Origin: Paenibacillus caseinilyticus
GTDB taxonomy: Bacteria; Bacillota; Bacilli; Paenibacillales; NBRC-103111
Length of the DNA: 64,000 nt
Direction: 5' to 3'
NCBI RefSeq assembly: GCF_027533645.1
Contig: NZ_JAQAGY010000019.1
Coordinates: 62,001-126,000, forward strand
The notes beneath the pieces are model-generated. The model worked only from the letters and a program-made list of their open reading frames with translations, had not been told where the DNA came from and did no database searches. The translations under genes were made by a program, and so were the position numbers. Shown here piece by piece: positions 52,610 through 61,784 of this stretch. Within the stretch, counting starts at the first letter, position 1. The number at the start of each line of letters is the position of its first letter.

Positions 52610-54256
52610 ATGAAATTACTGTACAGTTTGTTCACGAACCCCTTACGGAGACTGCTCAGCATAGTCGCCGTGGCGGCCGGGCTCACCTGGCTGTATCTCT
52701 GGTGGCAGATTCTCGACCACACGTTCAGCGCTTATTTCAAGACGGGCGGCTTCTGGCTCGGTCTGCTGCTTCTGCTCTCCGGCCTCATTCCCGCCGGGAA
52801 TGCATCCAAGGCGCTGGGCCGCTGGGAACGCGCGGCGGGGGCTCTCCTGATGGCCGCTTGGCTGTTCATGGTTTTCCTCTACCCTATTGGCACGGCAGAT
52901 GATAAATTCGCGGCGGCACAGGCGGAAGTCAAGGACGCGAAGATGGAACAGATCGATATCAAGCATATTCCCTCGGTCCCCAAAGCCTACGCCAAATACA
53001 AGGGCGATAAGATGCTCGGGCAGGTGCCTAACTTCAGCTTCTACCAGATGGGGGATTACAGCATCCAGAAGATCGATGACGAGCTCGTCTGGGTCGCGCC
53101 GATCGAGTACAACGGATTTTTCAAATCTATTAATGCGGGAGCCGTCACCGCCTACGTCAAAATTTCGGCGGAGGACGAGAACGCGCCTGCCGAGCTGCTG
53201 TCGGGATACGAGATGAAATATGTACCCAGCGGGTATTTCTCGGGCAATATTTACAGGCACATCCGGGCGAACTATCCTTATGCCGTGCTGTACGAGGCTT
53301 CCTTCGAACCCAAGGACAACGGAGCGCCGGTCTATGTAGTGCCCTATGGGCATTATGAGAAGTTCCGCCAAGTTTCCCTCGTCGACGGCGTATTCCTCGT
53401 GGACCCCGAGAGCGGCGCCGTGGAGCAGTATCCGATGGACCGGGTGCCGGCCTTCGTGGACCAGGTCGTGCCCGTGGCTATCGCTGACGCCTACAACACT
53501 TACTTCGGCAAATACAAGCACGGGTTCCTGAATTCCCTCATCGGCAAAAGAGACCTCCACATGCCGACCACCTGGGAAGACGGAGACGAGGTCGTCGCGG
53601 TCTTCGACCAGGATGGGAACATGTCGTGGTTCACCGACCATACGACGCTGGATGAAACCTCGAAGTCCCTTGTGGGCTACTCTCTCATCAACGCGAGGAC
53701 CGGGAAATTCACTTACTACGGTGGCAAGAACGTCTCCTCCAGCGGGCTGGCGAACGGCAATGCGGCCATTAACAGCGTCAACAAAACATTCCTCAAAGAC
53801 CAGTGGGTCGGAACGAGTCCCACGCTGTATAACATCTATGGCGAGGACACCTGGTTCGTCCCGGTGATCGACGGCAACGGCCTGCTCCGCGAGCTCGCGC
53901 TGGTCAACGCCCGGAATCCGCAGATTCTGGCCCACCACAAGATCAAGAGCACGGCCTTCGGTTCCTACAAGAACCTGCTCGTCTCCTCCGGATCCGGCCA
54001 GACCGATCCGACCAACGCGGCGCAGCAGAAGGAGATCCAAGGCAGCATAGTCCGCGTATTCCATGCCTCCGAAGGGGCGGATCTGAGGGTCAAGTGGATG
54101 ATGGAGAACTCCGACAAGGTGTTCGTGGTCCTGGAATCGCAGTATCCCTACGCCGGCTTCCTTCAACCGGGTGACCGGGTGCAAGTGCAGTATGTGGACA
54201 CGGAAGAGCTGGTGGTGACGGCAAGTAAAGTGACGAATCTGACGGTGAACAAGTAA
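52610..54256 (+). CDS. Hypothetical membrane protein with large extracellular domain
   Basis: 548 residues from the ATG at 52610, preceded by GGGAGG. Three N-terminal hydrophobic helices (about 12-32, 41-57 and 70-90) are followed by about 450 residues, probably extracellular and rich in Tyr and Asp. VVAVFDQDGNMSWFTDHTTLDETSKSLVGYSLINARTGKFTYYGGK resembles cell-surface proteins that carry PepSY-like repeats. I cannot name a family. It is monocistronic; the element at 54292 lies downstream. Confidence 0.7.
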   Translation: MKLLYSLFTNPLRRLLSIVAVAAGLTWLYLWWQILDHTFSAYFKTGGFWLGLLLLLSGLIPAGNASKALGRWERAAGALLMAAWLFMVFLYPIGTADDKFAAAQAEVKDAKMEQIDIKHIPSVPKAYAKYKGDKMLGQVPNFSFYQMGDYSIQKIDDELVWVAPIEYNGFFKSINAGAVTAYVKISAEDENAPAELLSGYEMKYVPSGYFSGNIYRHIRANYPYAVLYEASFEPKDNGAPVYVVPYGHYEKFRQVSLVDGVFLVDPESGAVEQYPMDRVPAFVDQVVPVAIADAYNTYFGKYKHGFLNSLIGKRDLHMPTTWEDGDEVVAVFDQDGNMSWFTDHTTLDETSKSLVGYSLINARTGKFTYYGGKNVSSSGLANGNAAINSVNKTFLKDQWVGTSPTLYNIYGEDTWFVPVIDGNGLLRELALVNARNPQILAHHKIKSTAFGSYKNLLVSSGSGQTDPTNAAQQKEIQGSIVRVFHASEGADLRVKWMMENSDKVFVVLESQYPYAGFLQPGDRVQVQYVDTEELVVTASKVTNLTVNK

Positions 54257-54291
54257 GGCGTTCTCCAAGAGACGCAACCTAAGCAGCTTAG

Positions 54292-54370
54292 GTGTTAGAG
54301 TTCTAGGCCGGACAAAAAAAACAGCGGCAGACCATGACTTGTTGTCAAGTCATGGTCTGCCGCTGTTTGG
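54292..54370 (-). repeat. Second copy of the dispersed hairpin element, terminator for the LplA-like gene
   Basis: ACAGCGGCAGACCATGACTTG (54320-54340) pairs perfectly with its inverted copy ending near 54366, around a TTGT loop. On the minus strand the stem is followed by eight T. GTGTTAG, CTAG and the CAGCGGCAGA core match the element at 25648. Confidence 0.75.
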
Positions 54371-54503
54371 TATGGAAATGACGGACGCTTTCCCAGGAGA
54401 TGAGCTGTATAACAGTGGGGATGCCCCTGTGCACCCGTAGGAATCATGGGATCATTCCAATTGGATGACTGAATAAATTCTCAGTCATTCTGCCGCTCGT
54501 TCC

Positions 54504-56018
54504 TTACTTGCCGCCGTTCTTGTACTGCTCGTTGTACTCGTCAATAATCTTCTGGCCGCCATCTTTCTTCCACTTGGCCACTGCCGTCTGGAAGCCGGCC
54601 TCGTCGATTTTGCCCAGGATGAACTGGTACGTAGCGTCCTTGATGATATCCTGCAGTCTGGAGCCCGTCGAGTTATACGTCGGAGAATCCAGCGCCGCCG
54701 TCGGGTCCTGTACCATGAACTTCTCCGCCGCAATCGAGAGCGTGTTCGCTTTCTCGTGAGCCGGAAGCGCATATTGGGAAGGCGTGATGTTCGTTGTTTC
54801 GTAGAAGCCGATATTCAGGTAAGGCCTGACTTCCTTCTCGATCAGCTTCGGATCCGGCTTAGGCACCACTTTGCCGTCCACCAGGGTATAGTGCTCATCC
54901 TTGAGACCATAACGGAGCAGGTCTGCCACTTCCGGCGAGTAGAATTTGTCCATGACGCCGAGAATACGCTTCAGCTCGTTCTCGTCTTTGACGGACGATT
55001 TTGGGAACACGACAACTGTGCCGTAGCCCGGCAGGCCCCAAGCGACATTCTTGCCGTCGATGCCTTTGATTTCGTTGGTTACGTCAAACTGGGCACCCGG
55101 TACGTTCTTGATCGTCTTGTCATACATCGTTTTCACGTCGCCCATCGTCCCGATGTACATCCCCGATTTGCCCGAATATACGAGGTTCTGCTGGTCGGTC
55201 TTGCTCGTTACAAGGAAGTCCTGGTTGATCAGACCTTCCTTGTGCAGCTTCTGGAAGAATTTCATCGTATCCATGTAACCTTTGGTATCGAATTCAGGTG
55301 TGAGCTTGCCGTCCACTACACCCCAGTTGTTCGGTGTGCCGAAGTACATGGAGACCGTCTTGAAAGCGCCGTATACAAGATCGCTGCGGTCGGCAAGCGG
55401 AATGGTGTTCCCTTTGCCGGCCACGTCGGATTCCTTGAATTTCTTCAGCATATTATAGATGTCATCTGCGGTCTGCGGTGCCGCGAGGCCCAGCTTGTCC
55501 GCCCAGTCCTTACGGTAAATAATCCCGGTACGGGCCGGCTGCTTCTCTTGGTACAGCGAGTAGATTTTGCCTGCGACCGCCGTATTATTGAGCGTCTCCT
55601 GGTTTAGGCTCTTCAGATTCGGATAATCCTTGAGGTAAGGGCCGACCTCCCAGAATTGGCCGTCCTTCATCGCATCTCTCATGAGAATGAAGGAAGCCTG
55701 GTTCTTGAGATAGACCACCTGCGGCAGCGTACCTGTTGCGAAGGAAGCCTGGAACTTCTCATCGTAGGAACCATCCGGAATCCAAGAGATTTCGAGCTGG
55801 GAGTTCGTCTTTTCTTCGAGCACTTTCTCGATCTTATCGGATGGAACCTCCGGCGTCTGCAGGTTGGCCATCATGGTGATCTTGACCGGTCCCGTGTCAG
55901 CGGCTCCCTTGCCTGCCGCGGCACCCTCATCCTTTTTATTGGCGCAGCCTGCGAATACCGAAGCTGCTAACGTAAGCGCACAGATCACGCTAATTTGTTT
56001 GAAACGCTGTGTTGTCAT
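54504..56018 (-). CDS. Extracellular solute-binding lipoprotein, LplA-like
   Basis: 504 residues with lipobox VFAGCANKK. The cluster F-type sugar-binding fold is shown by ITMMANLQTPEVPSDKIEKVLEEKTNSQLEISWIPDGSYDEKF, GIIYRKDWADKLGLAAPQTADDIYNMLKKF and a C-terminal helical part (LQDIIKDATYQFILGKIDEAGFQTAVAKWK). LplA-type proteins of Paenibacillus feed oligosaccharides to LplBC permeases. No permease genes adjoin it, so it must share a transporter encoded elsewhere. A stem-loop terminator follows. Confidence 0.88.
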   Translation of the reverse strand: MTTQRFKQISVICALTLAASVFAGCANKKDEGAAAGKGAADTGPVKITMMANLQTPEVPSDKIEKVLEEKTNSQLEISWIPDGSYDEKFQASFATGTLPQVVYLKNQASFILMRDAMKDGQFWEVGPYLKDYPNLKSLNQETLNNTAVAGKIYSLYQEKQPARTGIIYRKDWADKLGLAAPQTADDIYNMLKKFKESDVAGKGNTIPLADRSDLVYGAFKTVSMYFGTPNNWGVVDGKLTPEFDTKGYMDTMKFFQKLHKEGLINQDFLVTSKTDQQNLVYSGKSGMYIGTMGDVKTMYDKTIKNVPGAQFDVTNEIKGIDGKNVAWGLPGYGTVVVFPKSSVKDENELKRILGVMDKFYSPEVADLLRYGLKDEHYTLVDGKVVPKPDPKLIEKEVRPYLNIGFYETTNITPSQYALPAHEKANTLSIAAEKFMVQDPTAALDSPTYNSTGSRLQDIIKDATYQFILGKIDEAGFQTAVAKWKKDGGQKIIDEYNEQYKNGGK

Positions 56019-56530
56019 ATCTCTCTCTTCCTCTCTGATTCACGGTTAGCTTCCGGGTCTGTCTGTCTCTTATAGTAAACGCTGTGCAGAATTACATCCA
56101 TAATCCCTGGATTATATCTTGGCGTATACCCGCGGCAGGCCGCGCTTCCGGCAGCGGACCTGAGGGAATGATTATGCGTTATCGTGCCCGGGATTCCATA
56201 ATGATAACGCAGCCGCATTCTTGGCGGCCCGGATAACGTGAGTTTCGCACACACATCCTCCACGGTCTATCGCCCTTCTGCTCTGCGGTCCGCTCCGCTT
56301 CAGCGATAAGAAGTGAACACCGTCCCTCCAGCCCGCATCGTTACAAGCAGGTACCATCCTAATGATTATCGGTGGAATCACCTGCGCTCCGGCCGATCCT
56401 CCCTCGCCTTCTGGCAAGAGGATGCATGACTCGAGGAAGCATGCGCATACCCGCTGTTTCCAATAGGACGGTCCCTGCATATCCTGATAGAGTAAGGCAG
56501 CTTCATTGCACAACCAAGGGGGTGAGGAGA
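56019..56530. other. Non-coding gap upstream of LplA-like and glucosaminidase genes
   Basis: About 510 bases. TGCGTTATC (56175-56183) and GATAACGCA (56203-56211) are perfect inverted arms 19 bases apart, a possible operator or transcript hairpin upstream of the LplA-like gene. No promoter could be assigned with confidence for either flanking gene. Confidence 0.45.
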
Positions 56531-57196
56531 ATGAAGCCGCAGGAATTCTTCGCTCTGCTAGGCCCGGCAGCTGCCGCGGAGCAGATAGAACATGGCGTGC
56601 TGGCCTCGATCACGCTCGCCCAAGCCGCTCTGGAGAGCGGATACGGCGCGTATGCCGCGGGCAACAACCTGTTCGGCATCAAGGCCAAAGGATCGGCGAA
56701 CAGCGCCAATCAGACGACCAGCGAGTATATCAACGGCGAGTGGAGACAAATTGTCGACAGCTTCCGTGTCTACGGGAGCTGGGCTGAGAGCATCCGCGAC
56801 CACAGCGAGTTCCTGCTGGAGAATCCCACCTATACCAGGGCAGGCGTCTTTGCCCGCTCACGGGCGCTGGACTACAAGGGAACCGCAAGGGCGCTGCAGA
56901 GCGCGGGCTATGCGACCGATCCGCAGTATGCGAACAAGCTGATTCAGATCATCGAGCAGTATGGGCTGCAGGAGTGGGACGTTCAGGCAGCGGAAGAAGG
57001 GGGATGGATACCGATGAGATTGCAGCATGACTGGCAGTGGAAACAGCTTGGGGATGCCCTGCAGGGACTGCTCGACCAGGGCGTCATTACCGATACGACC
57101 TGGCCGCAGAAAGCTTACAACAAACAGCTCACCTTGACGGAGCTGACTTGGCTGAATGCCGTCATCCTGGCCCGGCAGAGCGGCGTGAAGGTGTAA
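56531..57196 (+). CDS. Glucosaminidase-domain cell-wall hydrolase
   Basis: 221 residues starting MKPQEFFALLGPAAAAEQIEHG after GGTGAGGAGA; the frame opens earlier but without a ribosome site. GVLASITLAQAALESGYG carries the catalytic Glu of the FlgJ/LytG-type glucosaminidase domain, followed by NLFGIKAKGSAN and SWAESIRDHSEFLL. The C-terminal 65 residues (WKQLGDALQGLLDQGVITDTTW, LTWLNAVIL) are SLH-like or a small helical binding module. It cleaves N-acetylglucosaminyl bonds of peptidoglycan. There is no signal peptide, a phage-endolysin-like trait. Terminator at 57272. Confidence 0.88.
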   Translation: MKPQEFFALLGPAAAAEQIEHGVLASITLAQAALESGYGAYAAGNNLFGIKAKGSANSANQTTSEYINGEWRQIVDSFRVYGSWAESIRDHSEFLLENPTYTRAGVFARSRALDYKGTARALQSAGYATDPQYANKLIQIIEQYGLQEWDVQAAEEGGWIPMRLQHDWQWKQLGDALQGLLDQGVITDTTWPQKAYNKQLTLTELTWLNAVILARQSGVKV

Positions 57197-57271
57197 GGGG
57201 GGCGCATGTTCAGCGGAAGAGACAGCGAAAAGAATTGGACGCACATACGGGAACAACGTTTCACCTGTTCA

Positions 57272-57311
57272 AAAAAGTCTGCCAAAGCCTGTACGGGCCG
57301 GCAGACTTTTT
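57272..57311 (+). terminator. Terminator of the glucosaminidase gene
   Basis: AAAAAGTCTGCC (57272-57283) pairs perfectly with GGCAGACTTTTT (57300-57311) around a 16-base loop. Confidence 0.9.
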
Positions 57312-57445
57312 GAAATACTAGAATTTATCTCTCACCAGAGCTCGATCCTCTAACCTTTGTATTTCTTATAACGCGCGTCGTCCTTAAAGGACGGCGAAGC
57401 CGTGTATCACGGATGTATGGGCATGGGACAAGCTCCATGCGTTCG

Positions 57446-58822
57446 TTACTTCATCAGCCTCCGCATGAGCTTCAGCCCGTTCTTCGCCGAAGGGTACCGG
57501 AAAGCAATATCGAACAAGGTCGTCTGCTTCAGTACGCTCTTGTAGTGGGAGAATGCCTGGAAGCTGCTCTCGCCGTGATAGCTCCCTATCCCGCTCTCCC
57601 CTACCCCGCCAAAAGGCAGATAAGGCGTGGCAATGTGCATCAGCGTATCGTTGATACAGCCTCCGCCGAACGCAATCTTCTCCACGACCTCCCGCTGGAT
57701 GGCGGCATCCTCCGAGAAGAGATACAAGGCGAGCGGCTTCGGCTTCGCATTCACGGCCGCGACCGTCTCCCCGATCTCCCTATAGGTCAGCACGGGGAGG
57801 ATGGGACCGAAGATCTCCTCCTGCATCACGGGCGCTTCCGGATTTACCCCGTCGAGCACCGTAGGCGCAATGCGCAGTGTCTCCTCATTAGCCTGGCCGC
57901 CGAATACCGTATGCCCGTCGCCAAGAAATCCCGTGAGCCGGTCATAATGCCGCTTCGAGACAATCCGGCCGTAGTCCGGATGGTGTACCGGGTCCTTGCC
58001 ATAGAACTGCTCCACCGCGCCGTGCAGATGGCGGAGGAACTCGTCCTTGACCTCCTCGTGCACGAGCAGATAGTCGGGCGCAATGCAGGTTTGTCCGCTG
58101 TTGGTGAACTTGCCGAACGCGATCCGCTTCGCCGCCAGCTCCAGCTTCGCATCGCGGTGCACAATGCAGGGGCTCTTGCCCCCGAGCTCCAGCGTGACGG
58201 GAATGAGCTGCTTCGCGGCGGCTTCCATCACGATGCGACCGACCGGCACGCTGCCCGTGAAGAAGATATAATCGAACTTCTGCCGCAGCAGCTCCGTCGT
58301 CTCCTCCACGCCGCCCTCGATCACGGCGACGCAGCCCGGCGGGAACGTCTCCGCCACGAGCCGGGCGAGCAGCGCCGATACGGCCGGCGTCAGCTCGGAG
58401 GGCTTGAGCACGGCCGTATTGCCGGCTGCAATCGCACCGACCAGCGGCGAGAGCGCCAGCTGGAACGGATAGTTCCACGGCGCGATGATGAGGGCTGCGC
58501 CGTAGGGGTCCGGGACAATCACGCCCCGGGAACCGATATGCGTAAGGGCCGTCCGGACCTTCCTCGGCTTCGCCCACCCCTTAAGCCGCTTGCTCACGAA
58601 GCGGATCTCCTCGAGCAGGAAGCCGACTTCCGTGGAATAGGCCTCGAGCTCCGACTTGCCGAGGTCCGCCTTCAGCGCGGCGATGATATCCGGCTCATAC
58701 CGTTTCACCGCCTGCCGGAGCGCTTCAAGCTGCGCCAGCCGGACAGGCAGGGGACGGGTTTCGCCCCGGTTGAAATATTCCTTTTGCTGTGCGATCACGG
58801 ATCCGATCCGATCCTTCTCCAT
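57446..58822 (-). CDS. Aldehyde dehydrogenase (class 3-like)
   Basis: 458 residues from the ATG at 58822, after [46 protein letters not shown] is the NAD-binding segment, [13 protein letters not shown] carries the general-base Glu, and [13 protein letters not shown] holds the nucleophile Cys. [32 protein letters not shown] is the C-terminal signature. The short form without the N-terminal extension is like YwdH/ALDH3 enzymes that oxidise medium and long-chain fatty aldehydes. Such activity could complement the CYP102 monooxygenase, but the genes are not linked. Confidence 0.92.
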   Translation of the reverse strand: MEKDRIGSVIAQQKEYFNRGETRPLPVRLAQLEALRQAVKRYEPDIIAALKADLGKSELEAYSTEVGFLLEEIRFVSKRLKGWAKPRKVRTALTHIGSRGVIVPDPYGAALIIAPWNYPFQLALSPLVGAIAAGNTAVLKPSELTPAVSALLARLVAETFPPGCVAVIEGGVEETTELLRQKFDYIFFTGSVPVGRIVMEAAAKQLIPVTLELGGKSPCIVHRDAKLELAAKRIAFGKFTNSGQTCIAPDYLLVHEEVKDEFLRHLHGAVEQFYGKDPVHHPDYGRIVSKRHYDRLTGFLGDGHTVFGGQANEETLRIAPTVLDGVNPEAPVMQEEIFGPILPVLTYREIGETVAAVNAKPKPLALYLFSEDAAIQREVVEKIAFGGGCINDTLMHIATPYLPFGGVGESGIGSYHGESSFQAFSHYKSVLKQTTLFDIAFRYPSAKNGLKLMRRLMK

Positions 58823-59188
58823 CCCTCTCACCTCACTTCACTTCTTCTTCCCTTACCTTATCCGAGGGGGCTCCCCTCGTCAAACCTCCCCCTGTTCCGA
58901 TGCCCCGCAAGCGGCATGAACCACCACATAGAAGCCCCCCACTTACAATTCCCCGCCACATGTTCCACATATTCCCTGATTTTTGGCGAAAAAACACTGT
59001 TTTTTATACTCCCCTCTCCCGTCATTTCCATTACAGTAGATTCCGTAGGGATAAGCCGCATGAACCTGATACTCATTCTTATGGCAAAGGAGGGAGCCGA
59101 ACCCACCGCTATTGCATGCGCTTACATCATGAGAGATGAAGCGCTGATGTTTACCGCCCACCCCCATTCTGAGAGGAGCCTCCTTCTT
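58823..59188. other. Divergent non-coding gap
   Basis: About 365 bases between the divergent aldehyde dehydrogenase and acetylesterase genes. A frame is open on the plus strand but has no start signal before 59189. The gap should contain both promoters; I could not assign boxes with confidence. Confidence 0.4.
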
Positions 59189-60865
59189 ATGTTCGCCATG
59201 ATTGCACAGCATAAATTATTCAAAACTGTCACCGCCGTCCTGCTCGGCGCGGCGTTCGGAGCCGGCAGCCTGCAGACCGGGCTGCCGACCGCAAGTGCGG
59301 CAGAAGCCGCAGGCAGCGGCCATTCCGGTTCCTCCGCGGCCCGGTCCGCGCTTCTGCTCGACTGCGGCCCCGGTCCGGTCGCCCCAGGCTACTCGAAGCT
59401 TCTGCCGTCGACGTCGTATAAGTCTTCTTCAGGAGGCTACGGCTTCCTGAATCCCAAGAAGGTCACCGGCCACGACAGAGGCGAGCCCGATGCGCTCCGC
59501 GGAGACTTCTGCGTGCCGAAGACCCCGCTGCGCGCCGATGTGCCGAACGGCGAATACCAGGTGACGATCCTCTCGGGCGACAGCACCGAGGCTTCGTCCA
59601 CGACCGTTACCGCGGAAGGCTCCGTCACGGCCAGCCTTACGGCCGCCGCCGGGCAGTTCGACCAGATGACCCTCACAGCCGCAGTGAATGACCGCAAGCT
59701 CGACCTGGAGTTCGGCGGTTCGGCACCCCGGATCAATGCCCTGGAGATCTCCCGTGTGTACAAGTTCGACTTCGGCCCGGGCGCGGTTGAGCGGGGGTAT
59801 ACGCCCGTAACGGATAAGTCCGCTTACAGCCCGGCCAAGGGCTACGGCTTCTCGGACGTCACGAAGGTGACCTACGGCGCTGACCGCGGTGCGCCGGATG
59901 CGCTGCGGGGCGATTACCTCGGCGCCAGCGGTATTCCCTTCCTGCTCGACCTGCCCAATGGGGATTATGAAGTCAGCCTGATCTCAGGCGACCAGACCGA
60001 GCCCAATCTCGTCGATGTCAAAGCAGAAGGCATCTACAGAGCCAAGGCTCTCGCTGCCGCGGCAGGTGAGTTCAGCACTTCCACCTTCAATGTGGCCGTG
60101 ATCGACGGGCAGCTCAGCATCGAAATTCTCGGCGCCGTGCCGAGACTGAACTCTCTCGTCGTCAAGAAGCGGCCGAGCCGGGTTCAGGGGGACAAGCCTA
60201 CGGCTTACCTGGCCGGCGATTCCACCGTACAGACCTATAACTCCCGGTTCTATCCCCAAGCCGGCTGGGGGCAGAAGATCGGCGAATACTTCACGGATGG
60301 CGTCCTGTTCGCCAACCGGGCCATCGGCGGCCGCAGCTCCCGGAGCTTCGTGAATGATGGGCGCCTCGACTCTATCTTGAACGAGATCCGGCCGGGCGAC
60401 TACCTGTTCGTGCAGTTCGGACACAACGACGCATCGTCCAATCCCGAGCGTTATGCCGCCCCTTATACGACGTACAAGGAATACTTGACCATGTACATCG
60501 TCGGTGCGAAGCAGCGCGGTGCAACACCGGTGCTCGTCACCCCGGTCGGACGCCGCAGCTGGGACGAGAACGGCCTCTTCAAGAACGACTTCCCTGATCA
60601 TTACGCGGCCATGAAGCAGGTGGCCGAAGAGCAGCATGTGCAGTTGATCGACCTCAATGCCCGCAGCATCGAATATTACAACACCGTGGGCATCGAGGAG
60701 ACCAAAGCGCTGTTCCTGTGGCTTGAACCCGGCCAGTATCCGAACTTCCCGAACGGCGTGCAGGACAACACGCATTTCAAGGAAGAGGGGGCCGTGCAGA
60801 TCGCCCGCCTCGTCACCGAGGGGATCCGGGATTTGAAGCTTGGCATGGCGGCATTTATCAAGTAG
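59189..60865 (+). CDS. Secreted rhamnogalacturonan acetylesterase, YesT/RhgT-like
   Basis: 558 residues from the ATG at 59189, with GAGAGGAG upstream. A Sec signal (LFKTVTAVLLGAAFGAGSL) is followed by two tandem galactose-binding-like domains (LLDCGPGPVAPGYSKLLP..., FDFGPGAVERGYTPVTD...). The SGNH esterase domain has block I AYLAGDSTVQTYN, block III VQFGHNDASS and block V DNTHFKEEGA, which together hold Ser, Asn and the Asp-His pair. It removes acetyl groups from pectin rhamnogalacturonan outside the cell. Two binding domains instead of one is a notable extension. The apparent frame from 57413 is antisense to the dehydrogenase. Confidence 0.93.
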   Translation: MFAMIAQHKLFKTVTAVLLGAAFGAGSLQTGLPTASAAEAAGSGHSGSSAARSALLLDCGPGPVAPGYSKLLPSTSYKSSSGGYGFLNPKKVTGHDRGEPDALRGDFCVPKTPLRADVPNGEYQVTILSGDSTEASSTTVTAEGSVTASLTAAAGQFDQMTLTAAVNDRKLDLEFGGSAPRINALEISRVYKFDFGPGAVERGYTPVTDKSAYSPAKGYGFSDVTKVTYGADRGAPDALRGDYLGASGIPFLLDLPNGDYEVSLISGDQTEPNLVDVKAEGIYRAKALAAAAGEFSTSTFNVAVIDGQLSIEILGAVPRLNSLVVKKRPSRVQGDKPTAYLAGDSTVQTYNSRFYPQAGWGQKIGEYFTDGVLFANRAIGGRSSRSFVNDGRLDSILNEIRPGDYLFVQFGHNDASSNPERYAAPYTTYKEYLTMYIVGAKQRGATPVLVTPVGRRSWDENGLFKNDFPDHYAAMKQVAEEQHVQLIDLNARSIEYYNTVGIEETKALFLWLEPGQYPNFPNGVQDNTHFKEEGAVQIARLVTEGIRDLKLGMAAFIK

Positions 60866-60885
60866 AGGACGGACTGTCCGCATTA

Positions 60886-60910
60886 GGCGCTTCCATGGGA
60901 GGCGCCTTTT
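60886..60910 (+). terminator. Terminator of the acetylesterase gene
   Basis: GGCGC (60886-60890) pairs with GCGCC (60902-60906), extended by inner pairs, and is followed by TTTT. Confidence 0.65.
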
Positions 60911-60966
60911 GTGTACCATCATTTCTTTGTGCAAGCTGCTGCATAAGGAGGGGATTTTCCTTAATA

Positions 60967-61242
60967 AATCACATATCGGTTACCGACATAGCCGAATTTG
61001 TTGGATTGAACCGAAGCTATCTGTGCTCCTTGTTTAAGGATCACAGCCACTCCAGCATTCAGTCTTATCTGGTTCATTACCGAATGCAGAAAGCGTGTGA
61101 GCTTATGAAGCAGAGGGAGCTTTCTATTGGTGACATTTCCCGCTCCGTCGGCTACGAGGATCCTCTTTTGTTCTCCAAAATGTTCAGAAAACAAAGGGGC
61201 GAATCCCCCAAGCAATACCGCACACGCCTCATGATGGAGTAG
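60967..61242 (+). pseudogene. AraC-type regulator remnant (HTH domain only)
   Basis: The frame reads ISVTDIAEFVGLNRSYLCSLFKDHSHSSIQSYLVHYRMQKACELM and DISRSVGYEDPLLFSKMFRKQRGESPKQYRTRLMME, a complete AraC double helix-turn-helix (about 90 residues). The N-terminal sensing domain of roughly 190 residues is absent. AAGGAGGGG at 60945 is not followed by a start codon in this frame. It looks like the 3' end of a deleted regulator, once perhaps linked to the acetylesterase. Confidence 0.75.
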
Positions 61243-61266
61243 GCCGGTCTGCAGTAAAACAAGCAA

Positions 61267-61295
61267 AAGGCCTGCAGCCACCGGCCGCAGACCTT
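61267..61295 (-). terminator. Terminator of the fructose operon
   Basis: On the minus strand AAGGTCTGC (complement of 61287-61295) pairs with GCAGGCCTT (complement of 61267-61275) with a G-U pair, followed by TTGC and a T-rich stretch. Confidence 0.7.
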
Positions 61296-61309
61296 CCCGA
61301 ACACAGCTA

Positions 61310-61759
61310 TTAAAAATCCAGCGCCTGCAGCACGTCTTCCGCGGAAGATGCCTCCATGAGTGTCTGGCGGAACGACTCATGAATGAGCTTGCGCGCCAGC
61401 GTCGTCAGAATCTTGAGATGCTCCTGCCCGGCCTGCTCGACCGGCACGCCGATCAGGAACGCCATCGTCACCGGGCTGCCGTCCATCGACGCCCATTCGA
61501 CCGGCTCCGTGAACTTGGCGAAGGCCAGCAGCGGCGACTTCACGCCGGCCGATTTGCCGTGCGGAATCGCTACGCCGAAGCCGATCCCGGTCGACGAGCT
61601 GCTCTCGCGGATAAGCACATCCTTCACGTACTGTTCTTGGTCGCTGAGGAATCCCGCACCGCCGACCAGGGCGGCCATTTTCGCAATGGCCTCTTCTTTG
61701 GTAGCTGCCGTCATAGCAAGGTCAATCGTTTCGGTGCGCAGAATGCTTGCAATATTCAT
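61310..61759 (-). CDS. PTS fructose transporter subunit IIA
   Basis: 149 residues of the PTS_EIIA_2 (mannitol/fructose) domain. GIGFGVAIPHGKSAGVKSPLLAFAKFTEPVEW holds the phospho-accepting His, and MAFLIGVPVEQAGQEHLKILTTLARKL the rest of the fold. It transfers phosphate from HPr to the IIB domain of the adjacent IIBC protein. IIA is separate rather than fused as in B. subtilis FruA. It lies 25 bases after the IIBC gene. Confidence 0.94.
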   Translation of the reverse strand: MNIASILRTETIDLAMTAATKEEAIAKMAALVGGAGFLSDQEQYVKDVLIRESSSSTGIGFGVAIPHGKSAGVKSPLLAFAKFTEPVEWASMDGSPVTMAFLIGVPVEQAGQEHLKILTTLARKLIHESFRQTLMEASSAEDVLQALDF

Positions 61760-61784
61760 CTTCTATTCTCTCCTTAGGAAGCCC

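Noticed and set aside
57413..58870. Long plus-strand open frame continuous with the acetylesterase
   Set aside because: It is antisense to a complete aldehyde dehydrogenase, has no domain pattern, and a ribosome site with signal peptide begins at 59189.
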